DNA from: a virus
DNA length: 23,368 nucleotides
Strand: one strand, 5' to 3'
IMG/VR virus record: IMGVR_UViG_3300021960_000534
Location: 1-23,368 of that record
Below the pieces are notes generated by a model. That model was given only the letters and a program-made list of their open reading frames with translations, was not told the DNA's origin and made no database searches. The translations under genes and the position numbers were made by a program. This document shows positions 14,746 through 23,368 of this stretch, piece by piece (positions within the stretch are counted from its first letter, which is position 1; each line of letters opens with the position of its first letter).

Positions 14746-17700
14746 ATGCCAACTGCTAACAATAATCTTTCGACAAATTTTAACGTAGATCCATACTACG
14801 ATGATTACGATGAATATAAAAACTTTCATCGAATTCTTTATCGTCCAGGATTCGCAGTACAAGCTAGAGAGTTAACTCAGCAACAATCTATTCTTCAAAA
14901 TCAAATTCATAGATTTGGTAATCACGTTTTCAAAGACGGATCGGAAATAACTGGTACTACTGAAGTACTTAACCAAGTAGGTGTGTTCAGATTAAAATCA
15001 ACCTATGGCGGTGTCGCTATCGATGTAAGCGAGCACGATAACCGTTTTGTAAGAAGCCGTAACTCAAAAGAACTTTTTAGAGTAAAAAAGACTGTTGCAG
15101 CAGCAGGCGGTGAATTTGATTTATTGTTTGTTCAGTATCTCCGTAGCGCCAACACTACTAGTGATCCTAGTGAAATTTATAACGTAGTTGCCAATAACGA
15201 GGTGCTAGATTTTAGTGCTTCGTATATCAACGCTAACAGCGTGTTTAGCTCTAACTGTGGGGCAGCTCAAATACTTTCTACAGCTCAGGGCTCATCGGTT
15301 AAGAAACCCGTTACTAGAGGCTATTTGTACTCTATTGACGACTCAATATATTATCACAAAGGGTTGTTTATCAGGACGCCAGCACAGACTGTTGTTGTTG
15401 CTGCCAACAATCAGCACGCAGTAAGTGTTGGTTTAGAATCTTCAGAAACCTTAGTTACTTCGGATGATGATACAACTCTAACAGATCCTGCAAGAGGTAG
15501 TTATAACTACGCTGCTCCTGGTGCGGATAGATTAAAAGTAGAGATGACTCTTGTAGCTAAGCCTCTTACGTCTATTGATGCACAGCTACCATTTTCTAAT
15601 AATTATGTTGAGCTTGCTAGGGTATTTAACGGTGATCTTACTCGCGTTCGTAGAGATCCTGATTACAATCTTTTGGCTGACGAGCTCGCTACTCGAACTT
15701 ATGAGGAGTCCGGAAACTATGCAGTTGAAGGTCTCAATCTTTCGGTATCTAACACTGTAGCTTCATCTTCAAACCTGGTTGCTGTATTTTCTCCTGGAAC
15801 CGCTTATGTTAAGGGCTATAGAAACAGAACCGTTGCTAGAAGGTATGTAACCTTACCTAAAGCTCGGAGCACCGATTCTGTAACAGAACAAAATATTACT
15901 GCGTTGTACGGCAACTATCTTATAGCTAACACAATATCGATTGGATTGCCTAATATTGATGATCGAGTTGAACTACATGACAATAACGTAGCAGGTCCAG
16001 GAAGCAAGATCGGTGATGCTCATATTAAAAATTTAGAGTACTTATCTGGGTCTGGAAACACCAGAAAATACAAAATCTTTTTATATGACGTTAATATAAC
16101 GAATTCAGTAAAAAACTTTAACAATGTTAGAAGTATTATTAAGGGTACTTACTCAGCTCAGACTGCATATGCTGCTGTCCATTCAGATAGTATTACAACT
16201 TTCTCGAAAACTGGTACCGTTACTTCCGGTAGCCCAACAGTTAGATTTACAAGCGCAGCAGGTATCAAGGTTGGTCAGGTAGTAACAGGAAGCAGCGTAG
16301 ACGTTGACACGAGAGTAAATTCAATATCCTTTGATGAAGTTACGTTAAGTAAAAATGCTACTGCAACAGAGGCTAATGGAACACTGATTTTCTCTAGCGT
16401 CAACTTGACTGATACTGACTTTCATAGAAGTTACTTTGCAATGCCACACGTAAACGTGGTAAACGTTGATAACGTTGATTACAAATTTAAAAGAAAGTTT
16501 GGATCTGTTAATTTTGTAAACGGTGTTGGAACAATTCAGACTTTAAGTGGAGCAGAAAGGTTCTCTTCTGGTTCTGGTGATCTGGTAAATGAAAACTTTA
16601 TAGTTGTTACGACCTCTGCAGGTGGTAGTCTTCCTGCAGGTGAAAATATTGATCTAACTGCTTCAGGACGATCAGCGGTACCTGCAGCTGCTGTACCTGG
16701 TAACCCACAATCAGCCACTATTACACTTAATGATGCCTCATTTAACGGTACAGCTGATATTATAGCATCCATAGATGTTACAGCTGACTCAAGAAGAGTT
16801 AAGACCCGAAACAGCAACCAACAAAAAACTTTAGTTGGTTATCCTGCAGTTGGTACTAAATCGTCCCTAGGTTACTCCGATGTAATTAAGATCAATGCAA
16901 TCTATGAAGGTAACACAACTTTGGTTACAAGCAACTCCACTATTGTAACCGATAAGTTTTTATTTGATAATGGTCAGAGAGATAACTTTTACGATCATGG
17001 TACTATCTCGCTTAAGCCAGGTTATAGTGCTAATTCAACTAATTTGTTGTTGGTAGATTTTGATTACTACAGTCATGGTGGTGGTTTAGGCTACTTCTGT
17101 GATAAGAGCTATCCTGACTATTCAAACATTCCTACTTACACTACTTCTACTGGTGAAGATGTATATTTAAGGGACGTGCTGGATTTCCGTCCAACTAGAA
17201 CAGCTGATGCCAGCGCCAACGTGTATAGTACTAGCAAGACGTTTGATAGCCATCAAATAGTCGACTCACAAACATTTGAAGTTGAATCCGATTACAGCTA
17301 TTATAAGAGCGTTGTACATAAGATTTCCTTAGATCACAACGGAAACTTTGTACTGGTCACAGGTACTCCAGCGTTAAACAATCCTCCGGTGCCTGAACAT
17401 AATTCAGACCATATGCTTTTGGCCACCTTCTTTATGAATCCTTACACGTATAACGAAGAGGATATGACAATAAGGTTAGAGGATAACCGTCGTTATACAA
17501 TGAGAGATATTGGAAGAATTCAAAAACGAGTTGAAAACTTAGAGTATTACACTTCTCTTAACCTACTTGAAACTCAAATACAATCTCAGCAGTTCTTAGA
17601 TAACGATGGGGAAGCGAGATTTAAAAGTGGTTTCTTGACAGACCCGTTCAGAGGTCACTCGGTTGGTGATGTTTTTAATTCTGATTACAAGGCTTCAATG

Positions 17701-20406
17701 GATCCTGTTAATCAAGTTATGAGACCAACGTTTTCCAGTGACGCTGTACCAATTGTACCGTCAACTAGCTCCTTTGCTATACGTAATGGAATAGCTACTC
17801 TTCCATATACTGAGGTTGGTTATCTAGATCAACAACTTGCTTCAGGTACCATAAATGTCAATCCATTCCAAATCTCTACATTCGTGGGTTCGCTTAAGTT
17901 AATACCTTCTCAAGATCATTGGGTTGATACAATCAACAGACCTCAAATTACAGTTAATACAAAGAATGATGTAGCGGAATACGCAGCACTTTCTAAAATT
18001 ATTGATAACAAAGGTGGATATGCTTATGGTAATTGGGAATATAATAACCTAAGTGGCCAACCTGACGAGTGGTATGAGGGAATAAGGCAGTATGTTAACT
18101 ATCAAGAATCGCAACGGCATCGATCCAAACTTTCTATAAAGACCTCTGAGAGAGTACATGATAGGCAAAGAATTAGATTAGACAGCGTAGTGCTGCCTTA
18201 TATGAGGACCCGTAAGGTAAGATTTGAAGCTACTGGTCTGAGACCAAATAAGAGACTACATGTTTTCTTTGGAGGTGAGGATATTACTCAATATGCTGCT
18301 CCGTCGACGTTTAGTTCGTCTAGGGTTGAACAGGTTCTCTACTCATCTAGTAGCAGTAAGGATATTGTAACCGATGATAATGGATCAGCAACGGGTTACT
18401 TCTGGGTTCCCAATAAAGATCAAACTTTGAGCAGATCAGCATATGATGCTAATCCAAACGCGGCTATACGTCCTAATCTGTCTAACGCTAGTAGGTCTGG
18501 TACTAAGTTCACGGCTGGTGTTGCTGAAGTAATGGTGTGTGATAATTTTATTAATCCAAATTTCTCTACAACTTTTGCATCAGAGTTTTATGGTGCTCAA
18601 GGTTCTAGGGATTCGTACCAAACTACGGCGTACACCACTAAAACATATTCACTTGCTTCACAACCAGCTGGTGTTCAACAAGGTCCTACTATTAAAACCG
18701 GTAGTTACTTTTTAAGAACGCCGACTACTTTAACTCAATTTCTGAATGACCATTTCCCTGGCCACGGTGCTGACCATACGGCCATTGCTAATCAAATAGC
18801 AAGCTGGTATGTTCAATACTTTACTAGAAGACCCGAGCAAGGTGGAATGTTTCATTGGATGGATCACTGGTTTAATAGAATGACCGAAGGCTCTGGTACA
18901 ACCTTAGCTAACACTGAAAGGTTAAACGCGCTGGATAACCATATAGTGTATGCTGGTTGGCAAAATCAAGAACCAGATATTACTGATTTGCTGAGATCAA
19001 GATATAAAGAGGTTACTGGCCTGACTGACTCTGTAGGTAGTCAGGAAGAGGTAGCTCCATCAAATGCAGATACTGGTGATACTAATAGATTTAATCAGTT
19101 GCTGGCAACTATTGGTGTTAAGAGACCTTGTGACTCAGGAATCGATCCTCTTGCTCAAACATTCAACGTGTCGCCTGAGTTTTATAGTCACGGAGTGTTT
19201 ATTACATCAGTCGACGTCTTTATTGCTCAAAAGGATACAGTGCTTCCATTGACGGTAGAGATTAGACCTACGGTAAATGGGTTCCCAAGTGCAACTGATT
19301 ATGTTCCAATGTCAAGAGTAAGCGTGAATCCTGCTCAGATAAACGCTAATGCATCTACTCCTACAGCTACAAACATTAAGTTTGATGCTCCAATTTTCTT
19401 GGCTCCTGGAGAGTATGCTATCGTGCTAAGAACAGATGCAGACCAGTATCTAACCTACATTGCAACAATAGGTGAAAATCGTTTGGATGGTACTGGGGAG
19501 ATTACACAGCAACCAACTATGGGTTCTTTGTTTAAGTCTCAGAATGCTAGAACATGGACTCCTCAACAGGATTCAGATTTGTGCTTTAAGTTATACAATG
19601 CTTCGTTTACAAAGAATGTAAACTACACATCTGTACTAGTTGCAAATAACGTTGCTCGAGCTGCATACGAGTCTAACACGGTATATGCAAACACAGTTGG
19701 TCAATATGACTTGGCCAACATTAATGTTGCAAGGTATGATAAGTTAGAGCCAGTTTTTTCTCAGTACGAAATACTTACTAAAAACCAAGGTGGATCTGTA
19801 CAGCCTTATGTAAAGGTTGAGCCAAACCAAAATATTGTATTTGATGCGTCTAAGGAAATTACTACTAATAGTGATTTGCAGGTAAAGGTTACATTTAGAA
19901 CTTCTGATTCTGATGTTTCACCTATACTTAATTTTAATTCTTCAGCAGTAACATTAGTTAAGAACATTATAAGCACAGTGCCTACAGGTAATACCTTCGT
20001 AGCAGAAACTTCTTCAAGTGGTGGTAATGCAACGGCAAGATATATTACCAGAAAGGTGAGTTTATCTAAGGATCTTTCTGCGAGAGGTTTAAAAGTATTT
20101 GTAGACCAGAATACACCTAAAGGCGCTACAGTCGAGGTTTATTATCGAGTTATAAATAATGATGACTCTACTAAGTTCGAAGAAAGACCATTTGTATTAA
20201 TGTCACGTAGACAGGCATCTGTACCTATTAGTGACGATGCCCGTCAATACACTGAGCTGGAGTATTATGCAGACGATATTACGTATACTCAAGATGGGGT
20301 TACGTATGACGAGTTTGACGCATTTGTTATCAAGATCGTAATGTATGCAACCTCTACAGCATCTGCTCCTTCCTTCCGTAACTTTAGAGCTATAGCGTTG
20401 GCATGA
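14746..20406 (+). CDS. Giant DUF4815-type baseplate or fibre-connector protein
   Basis: The 1886-residue N-terminus (TNFNVDPYYDDYDEYKNFHR, then ILYRPGFAVQARELTQQQSI, then LQNQIHRFGNHVFKDGS) is the DUF4815 signature of marine T4-like virion proteins. Residues 489-550 hold a strand domain (GTVTSGSPTVRF, AAGIKVGQVVTG, VTLSKNATATEA) often found in fibres. A helical stretch with IGRIQKRVENLEYYTSLNLL lies at about 919-945. LPYMRTRKVRFEATGLRPNK then FFGGEDIT lies at about 1150-1182. A DUF4214-like piece with WYVQYFTRRPEQGG (1354-1367) is inserted between that part and the conserved C-terminal domain with DPLAQTFNV, FITSVDVFIAQKDTVLPLTV and SQNARTW. In T4 this slot holds gp9/gp10, so a baseplate-to-fibre connector is likely; that is inference. 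The 3' end overlaps the next gene as ATGA. Confidence 0.75.
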   Translation: MPTANNNLSTNFNVDPYYDDYDEYKNFHRILYRPGFAVQARELTQQQSILQNQIHRFGNHVFKDGSEITGTTEVLNQVGVFRLKSTYGGVAIDVSEHDNRFVRSRNSKELFRVKKTVAAAGGEFDLLFVQYLRSANTTSDPSEIYNVVANNEVLDFSASYINANSVFSSNCGAAQILSTAQGSSVKKPVTRGYLYSIDDSIYYHKGLFIRTPAQTVVVAANNQHAVSVGLESSETLVTSDDDTTLTDPARGSYNYAAPGADRLKVEMTLVAKPLTSIDAQLPFSNNYVELARVFNGDLTRVRRDPDYNLLADELATRTYEESGNYAVEGLNLSVSNTVASSSNLVAVFSPGTAYVKGYRNRTVARRYVTLPKARSTDSVTEQNITALYGNYLIANTISIGLPNIDDRVELHDNNVAGPGSKIGDAHIKNLEYLSGSGNTRKYKIFLYDVNITNSVKNFNNVRSIIKGTYSAQTAYAAVHSDSITTFSKTGTVTSGSPTVRFTSAAGIKVGQVVTGSSVDVDTRVNSISFDEVTLSKNATATEANGTLIFSSVNLTDTDFHRSYFAMPHVNVVNVDNVDYKFKRKFGSVNFVNGVGTIQTLSGAERFSSGSGDLVNENFIVVTTSAGGSLPAGENIDLTASGRSAVPAAAVPGNPQSATITLNDASFNGTADIIASIDVTADSRRVKTRNSNQQKTLVGYPAVGTKSSLGYSDVIKINAIYEGNTTLVTSNSTIVTDKFLFDNGQRDNFYDHGTISLKPGYSANSTNLLLVDFDYYSHGGGLGYFCDKSYPDYSNIPTYTTSTGEDVYLRDVLDFRPTRTADASANVYSTSKTFDSHQIVDSQTFEVESDYSYYKSVVHKISLDHNGNFVLVTGTPALNNPPVPEHNSDHMLLATFFMNPYTYNEEDMTIRLEDNRRYTMRDIGRIQKRVENLEYYTSLNLLETQIQSQQFLDNDGEARFKSGFLTDPFRGHSVGDVFNSDYKASMDPVNQVMRPTFSSDAVPIVPSTSSFAIRNGIATLPYTEVGYLDQQLASGTINVNPFQISTFVGSLKLIPSQDHWVDTINRPQITVNTKNDVAEYAALSKIIDNKGGYAYGNWEYNNLSGQPDEWYEGIRQYVNYQESQRHRSKLSIKTSERVHDRQRIRLDSVVLPYMRTRKVRFEATGLRPNKRLHVFFGGEDITQYAAPSTFSSSRVEQVLYSSSSSKDIVTDDNGSATGYFWVPNKDQTLSRSAYDANPNAAIRPNLSNASRSGTKFTAGVAEVMVCDNFINPNFSTTFASEFYGAQGSRDSYQTTAYTTKTYSLASQPAGVQQGPTIKTGSYFLRTPTTLTQFLNDHFPGHGADHTAIANQIASWYVQYFTRRPEQGGMFHWMDHWFNRMTEGSGTTLANTERLNALDNHIVYAGWQNQEPDITDLLRSRYKEVTGLTDSVGSQEEVAPSNADTGDTNRFNQLLATIGVKRPCDSGIDPLAQTFNVSPEFYSHGVFITSVDVFIAQKDTVLPLTVEIRPTVNGFPSATDYVPMSRVSVNPAQINANASTPTATNIKFDAPIFLAPGEYAIVLRTDADQYLTYIATIGENRLDGTGEITQQPTMGSLFKSQNARTWTPQQDSDLCFKLYNASFTKNVNYTSVLVANNVARAAYESNTVYANTVGQYDLANINVARYDKLEPVFSQYEILTKNQGGSVQPYVKVEPNQNIVFDASKEITTNSDLQVKVTFRTSDSDVSPILNFNSSAVTLVKNIISTVPTGNTFVAETSSSGGNATARYITRKVSLSKDLSARGLKVFVDQNTPKGATVEVYYRVINNDDSTKFEERPFVLMSRRQASVPISDDARQYTELEYYADDITYTQDGVTYDEFDAFVIKIVMYATSTASAPSFRNFRAIALA
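20151..20158 (+). promoter_or_regulatory. T4-type late promoter TATAAATA ahead of the fibre genes
   Basis: TATAAATA is an exact match to the T4 late consensus. It lies inside the 3' end of the giant gene, 245 bases before the 74-residue ORF. It would let the fibre block be transcribed apart from the wedge genes. As an intragenic match in A+T-rich DNA it could be chance. Confidence 0.45.
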
Positions 20407-20627
20407 GCAAGTTGGTAAAGGTTGAAAACCACAGTGAATTGAGAAGGGATGATTCTTCTCAAGCTATTATAAATGTGGACAAGCAGCAATATACTGCTTA
20501 TAAGCGTAAGAAATATATGGCTAAGCAGAAGGCGGAACGTCTCAACAATGTTGAAAGTAAGGTTGATAAATTACAGGAAGACATGAAGGACATTAAACAG
20601 CTTTTGCAACAATTAGTAGCAAAGTAA
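20403..20627 (+). CDS. Small coiled-coil protein between connector and fibres
   Basis: The 74-residue protein starts within the stop of the giant gene (ATGA). Its N-terminal half is polar (VENHSELRRDDSSQAIINVD). The C-terminal half is a clear coiled coil with heptads: KAERLNNVESKVDKLQEDMK then DIKQLLQQLV. I recall similar small proteins in this place in cyanophage-like genomes, with no assigned function. An oligomeric adaptor or fibre chaperone is possible. The next gene begins 15 bp downstream. Confidence 0.7.
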   Translation: MSKLVKVENHSELRRDDSSQAIINVDKQQYTAYKRKKYMAKQKAERLNNVESKVDKLQEDMKDIKQLLQQLVAK

Positions 20628-20642
20628 AGATAGAGGCAACGA

Positions 20643-21680
20643 ATGGCACTTGTTCTAGCTAACGTACAAACCACGGACACGTTTCAGACGTGGTTTAATC
20701 GTACCAACGAAATATTAACGTATGCCGGCAACACGACTCTTAGTGGTGATGTTACTACAGTAAGCAGTTCTAATACTAACGTCACTGGTTACATGAGATT
20801 GTCTAGTACTGGCCAGCTCAGACTTCCTGTTGGTAATACTGCACAGCGAATTGAAGGTTCTGCTGGTTCGCTTAGATATAACAGTGAGACAAGTCAGTTT
20901 GAAGGTTACGGTGCAGAAGGATGGGGTCAGATTGGTGGCGGCGGCCTTGGTAAGTTTACATTTAAGAGTACCACCTATACAGCAGAAGCAGGTGATCGTA
21001 TTGCAGCTAATACTGCTGGAGGTGCGTTTACTATTACATTGCCTGCAACTCCTTCGGCCGATGACATAGTAGAGTTTATAGATGAGAACAATACTTTTAA
21101 CTTACAGAATCTTACTATTGCTAGAAACGGTAGCACAATAGAGGACGTAGCAGATGATCTAGTTGCAGACGTAAGTGGAAGTAACTTCTATTGTCAGTAT
21201 GATGGTTCAACGTGGCGAGTGTTTGGTGTCGCTACGGGTACACAATATTTCAACGGTACGTTTAGTGTTGCTGGGTTAACGGTTACAGGCGACCTCACTG
21301 CAACTGATATAACTGGAACAAGTATTACTGTTACAGAAAGTGTTGTAGCTAACACGGGATCATTTACTAATCAAGTTAGTGCACAAGACTTTAACAGTAC
21401 ATCAGACGTTGCTCTCAAGCAGAACATTAATACTATCGATAATGCTAGTAACGTCATTAACCAACTTAGAGGTGTGTCTTTTGAATGGGTTAATAGCAAT
21501 GAACCCGGCTACGGTGTTGTTGCACAAGAATTGGAATCTGTTGTACCAAACCTAGTTACTACCAACAACGATGGCACTAAGAGTGTTAAGTACAACGGAC
21601 TAATAGGATTCTTATTAGAATCTAATAAGCAGCTATTACAAAGAGTTGAAACATTAGAAGAGAAATTGCAGGACAAGTAA
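20643..21680 (+). CDS. Tail fibre with C-terminal S74 intramolecular chaperone
   Basis: The 345-residue N-terminus has the phage-fibre pattern LANVQTTDTFQTWFNRTNEI (4-23), followed by a repeat domain LRLPVGNTAQRIEGSAGSLR then YNSETSQFEGYGAEGWGQIG (about 58-98). The C-terminal segment from residue 250 is an S74 peptidase / intramolecular chaperone: TSDVALKQNINTI, FEWVNSNEPGYGVVAQELES and VVPNLV. Self-cleavage is expected at S254-D255 in the conserved SD-x-x-LK-x-N-I context (K259, N261). The final 25 residues form a coiled coil, LLESNKQLLQRVETLEEKLQ. The mature fibre would thus be about 253 residues per chain, as a trimer. The gene abuts the next fibre gene with no gap (TAA then ATG). Confidence 0.85.
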   Translation: MALVLANVQTTDTFQTWFNRTNEILTYAGNTTLSGDVTTVSSSNTNVTGYMRLSSTGQLRLPVGNTAQRIEGSAGSLRYNSETSQFEGYGAEGWGQIGGGGLGKFTFKSTTYTAEAGDRIAANTAGGAFTITLPATPSADDIVEFIDENNTFNLQNLTIARNGSTIEDVADDLVADVSGSNFYCQYDGSTWRVFGVATGTQYFNGTFSVAGLTVTGDLTATDITGTSITVTESVVANTGSFTNQVSAQDFNSTSDVALKQNINTIDNASNVINQLRGVSFEWVNSNEPGYGVVAQELESVVPNLVTTNNDGTKSVKYNGLIGFLLESNKQLLQRVETLEEKLQDK

Positions 21681-22838
21681 ATGGCACAGCTACTTTCAAA
21701 TATTCTGGTTTCAAATAACACTTTACTGCTTGATTCGGTAAATCAACTTGCTGCCAACAATCAATCGGTTTTTAATTTTACTTACACACCCCCTTTTGTA
21801 GAGGTATTCTTGAATGGTGTAAAACTAGTAAAGGACACTGACTTTACTGCATCAAACGGATCTGCTATTGTACTTACTGAAGCAGCAGCTGCCAATGATA
21901 TTATTGAAGTTGTAAAGTTTTCCACTGGTAACATATACGGCCAGTCTACAATAGTAGCAGGTACTAATATATCAGGTGGTGGTACAATATCAGGTGGTAA
22001 CAACGTCACACTCAATCTTGATACATCACTTACTTCATTAACTTCTGTACAAACAGAAACCTTAACTAATGCATCTGGAAACCTACTTGTTGATACTGCT
22101 ACTCAAAAGACTGAATTTAGAGGTGACGGATCATCCACAGTAGGTGCCATTCAGCTTAACTGTGAAGTCAATACTCATGGTCAAACTATTAAACCACAAC
22201 CACACAGTGCGTTAGTAACCAATGAGCTTACTCTCCCAGCTGGTAGTAACCAGGAGATCGTAGGTACATCTGCGACTCAAACTCTCAGTGGAAAAACTTT
22301 GACTGGAGCGACACTTAATGGTGCTACAACCTTAAACGGTGCTACGACAGCTAACTCTTTAACAGTAACATCTACAGCGACACTTAATGGTGCTACAACC
22401 TTAAACGGTGCTACGACAGCTAACTCTTTAACAGTAACATCTACTACGTCTATTGCCGAAGTAATTGAAAAGGTAGATATACCTACTTCAACAACAGGTA
22501 CGATTGCATTTGATTTGCTTGCTCAGGCAGTACAGTTATACAATACAGATCAAACTGCAAACAGAACTATTAACTTTAGAGGTGATGGCACTACTTCTTT
22601 GGACAGTGTCATGGCTGTCGGTGAAAGTATGACTGCTGCAGTATTAATGAAGCAAGGTGGTTCCGCATATTATCTAAATGCTTTTCAGATTGATGGGGCC
22701 TCTGTTACACCTGAATGGTCAGGAGGCTCAGCTCCATCATCGGGCAATGCAAATTCGATTGATGCATATTTGTTTACAATCATAAAAACGGCAAGTGCAA
22801 CATTTACAGTATTAGCTAGTCAGACACAATACGCATAA
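21681..22838 (+). CDS. Tail fibre protein with 23-residue tandem repeat
   Basis: The 385-residue N-terminal domain has FTYTPPFVEVFLNGVKLVKD then DFTASNGSAIVLTEAAAAND (about 33-72), widespread in marine phage fibres. AGTNISGGGTISGG and the block GAIQLNCEVNTHGQTIKPQP then HSALVTNELTLPAGSNQEIV follow, also common in such fibres. Residues 210-255 contain two identical 23-residue copies built on TLNGATTLNGATTANSLTVT. The C-terminal 100 residues (QAVQLYNTDQTANRTINFRG to the end ASQTQYA) are a fibre C-terminal domain often found at the end of such genes. No S74 chaperone is seen here. It overlaps the glycine-rich gene by one base (TAATG). Confidence 0.75.
   Translation: MAQLLSNILVSNNTLLLDSVNQLAANNQSVFNFTYTPPFVEVFLNGVKLVKDTDFTASNGSAIVLTEAAAANDIIEVVKFSTGNIYGQSTIVAGTNISGGGTISGGNNVTLNLDTSLTSLTSVQTETLTNASGNLLVDTATQKTEFRGDGSSTVGAIQLNCEVNTHGQTIKPQPHSALVTNELTLPAGSNQEIVGTSATQTLSGKTLTGATLNGATTLNGATTANSLTVTSTATLNGATTLNGATTANSLTVTSTTSIAEVIEKVDIPTSTTGTIAFDLLAQAVQLYNTDQTANRTINFRGDGTTSLDSVMAVGESMTAAVLMKQGGSAYYLNAFQIDGASVTPEWSGGSAPSSGNANSIDAYLFTIIKTASATFTVLASQTQYA
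22307..22444 (+). repeat. Perfect 69-bp tandem duplication within the fibre gene
   Basis: Copy 1 is 22307-22375 and copy 2 is 22376-22444. They are identical at every base including silent positions. The unit keeps the reading frame (23 codons). Within each unit the AATGGTGCTACAAC and AACGGTGCTACGAC segments are themselves imperfect repeats encoding NGATT. Confidence 0.95.
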
Positions 22839-23368
22839 TGCCTGTCTTAGCTACAATTGGTGCAGGATCTGCTAAAGGGTTTAACCCAGGATCCGTAGCA
22901 CCCTTCATGCATCTAGTAATCCAAGCAGGAGGCGCTGGAGGGGAAAGTGCCGCTCCTAACAGTACTGCTAATGGAGGAGGTGGCGGAGGCGGATTCAGAG
23001 AATTTGAAAATGCGGACGCAATTGAAATTGTTCCAGGAATACCTTACACTGTAACTGTTGGAGCTGGCGGAGGAGCTGGTTCGAATGGAGGCGGTTCAGC
23101 GTTTTCAAATGGACTTGGATTGAATCTTCAAACTACCGGAGGTGGTGCTGGTAGGGGAGGGACAGGATTTTCTGGAGGCTGTGGTGGCGGTGGTGGTGGC
23201 GCTCTTGGTGGTGGCGATCCTGGTGGCTCTGGTAACGCCGGTGGCTACACTCCAGATGAAGGAAGAGATGGTGGTGCTGGTAATGGCGGCGGTGCTTCCG
23301 GTTGTGGAGGTGGTGGCGGCGGTACTCGTGATGCTGGATCGGACGGTACAGTTGAAAGTGGTACTGGC
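22838..23368 (+). CDS. Glycine-rich fibre-tip or adhesin-like protein, partial
   Basis: An ORF from ATG 22838 (overlapping the fibre stop as TAATG) is open to the window end for 177 codons, so its C-terminus is missing. It begins MPVLATIGAGSAKGFNPG and FMHLVIQAGGAGG, then has a short strand pattern IEIVPGIPYTVTVGAGGGAG (about 66-85). Beyond that, runs of glycine are broken by S, A, N, D and two CGGGGGG motifs (C115 and C156). This pattern fits phage glycine-rich domains and recalls the polyglycine sandwich of T-even gp38 adhesins, but I cannot show homology. Its place just after a fibre suggests a distal tip or receptor-binding partner. Confidence 0.7.
   Translation, partial: MPVLATIGAGSAKGFNPGSVAPFMHLVIQAGGAGGESAAPNSTANGGGGGGGFREFENADAIEIVPGIPYTVTVGAGGGAGSNGGGSAFSNGLGLNLQTTGGGAGRGGTGFSGGCGGGGGGALGGGDPGGSGNAGGYTPDEGRDGGAGNGGGASGCGGGGGGTRDAGSDGTVESGTG

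Overview
The window is a piece of the tail and baseplate gene cluster of a T4-like contractile-tailed marine phage. The gene order (gp48, gp53, gp27-like, gp5, then gp25, gp6, gp7, gp8, a giant DUF4815-type protein and tail fibres) and the sequence style of the proteins match marine T4-like myoviruses such as cyanophages and their relatives. The host cannot be read from this piece. The DNA is A+T-rich and almost wholly coding. Genes abut or overlap by a few bases, no gene-free stretch exceeds about 35 bases, and I see no tRNA, insertion sequence, CRISPR array or convincing terminator.

Left arm (1-2857, minus strand). Reading leftward from a 19-bp divergent junction: gp4 head-completion nuclease, a small protein with NUMOD-type DNA-binding motifs, a conserved structural protein of unknown role, a tail-tube-fold protein (probably a gp54-type tube initiator), gp26, and the start of a gp51-like segment that runs off the window. 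The gp26 stop is preceded by a perfect T TTT TTT slippery heptamer. The gp51-like reading frame lies exactly in the -1 frame, is open from that heptamer and has no good start of its own. This is the arrangement of a lambda G/GT-type programmed frameshift in a tail assembly chaperone.

Hub and tube region (2877-8806, plus strand). gp48 tube cap, gp53 wedge, gp27-like hub and gp5 spike (without a lysozyme domain) are followed by a tail-collar-domain protein, a 214-residue protein that shares a 26-residue block with gp7, and a 58-residue histone-H1/Hc1-like basic protein.

Wedge and periphery (8835-20406). gp25, gp6, gp7 and gp8 build the baseplate wedges. They are followed by a 1886-residue DUF4815-type protein with an inserted DUF4214-like segment, probably a baseplate-to-fibre connector.

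Fibres (20403-23368). A 74-residue coiled-coil protein, a fibre with a C-terminal S74 self-cleaving chaperone, a second fibre with a perfect 69-bp tandem duplication, and the start of a very glycine-rich protein that looks like an adhesin or fibre tip.

T4-type late promoter motifs (TATAAATA or GATAAATA) sit in front of gp48, gp25, the NUMOD gene and the fibre block. This suggests several late transcription units under a gp55/gp33/gp45-like late system.
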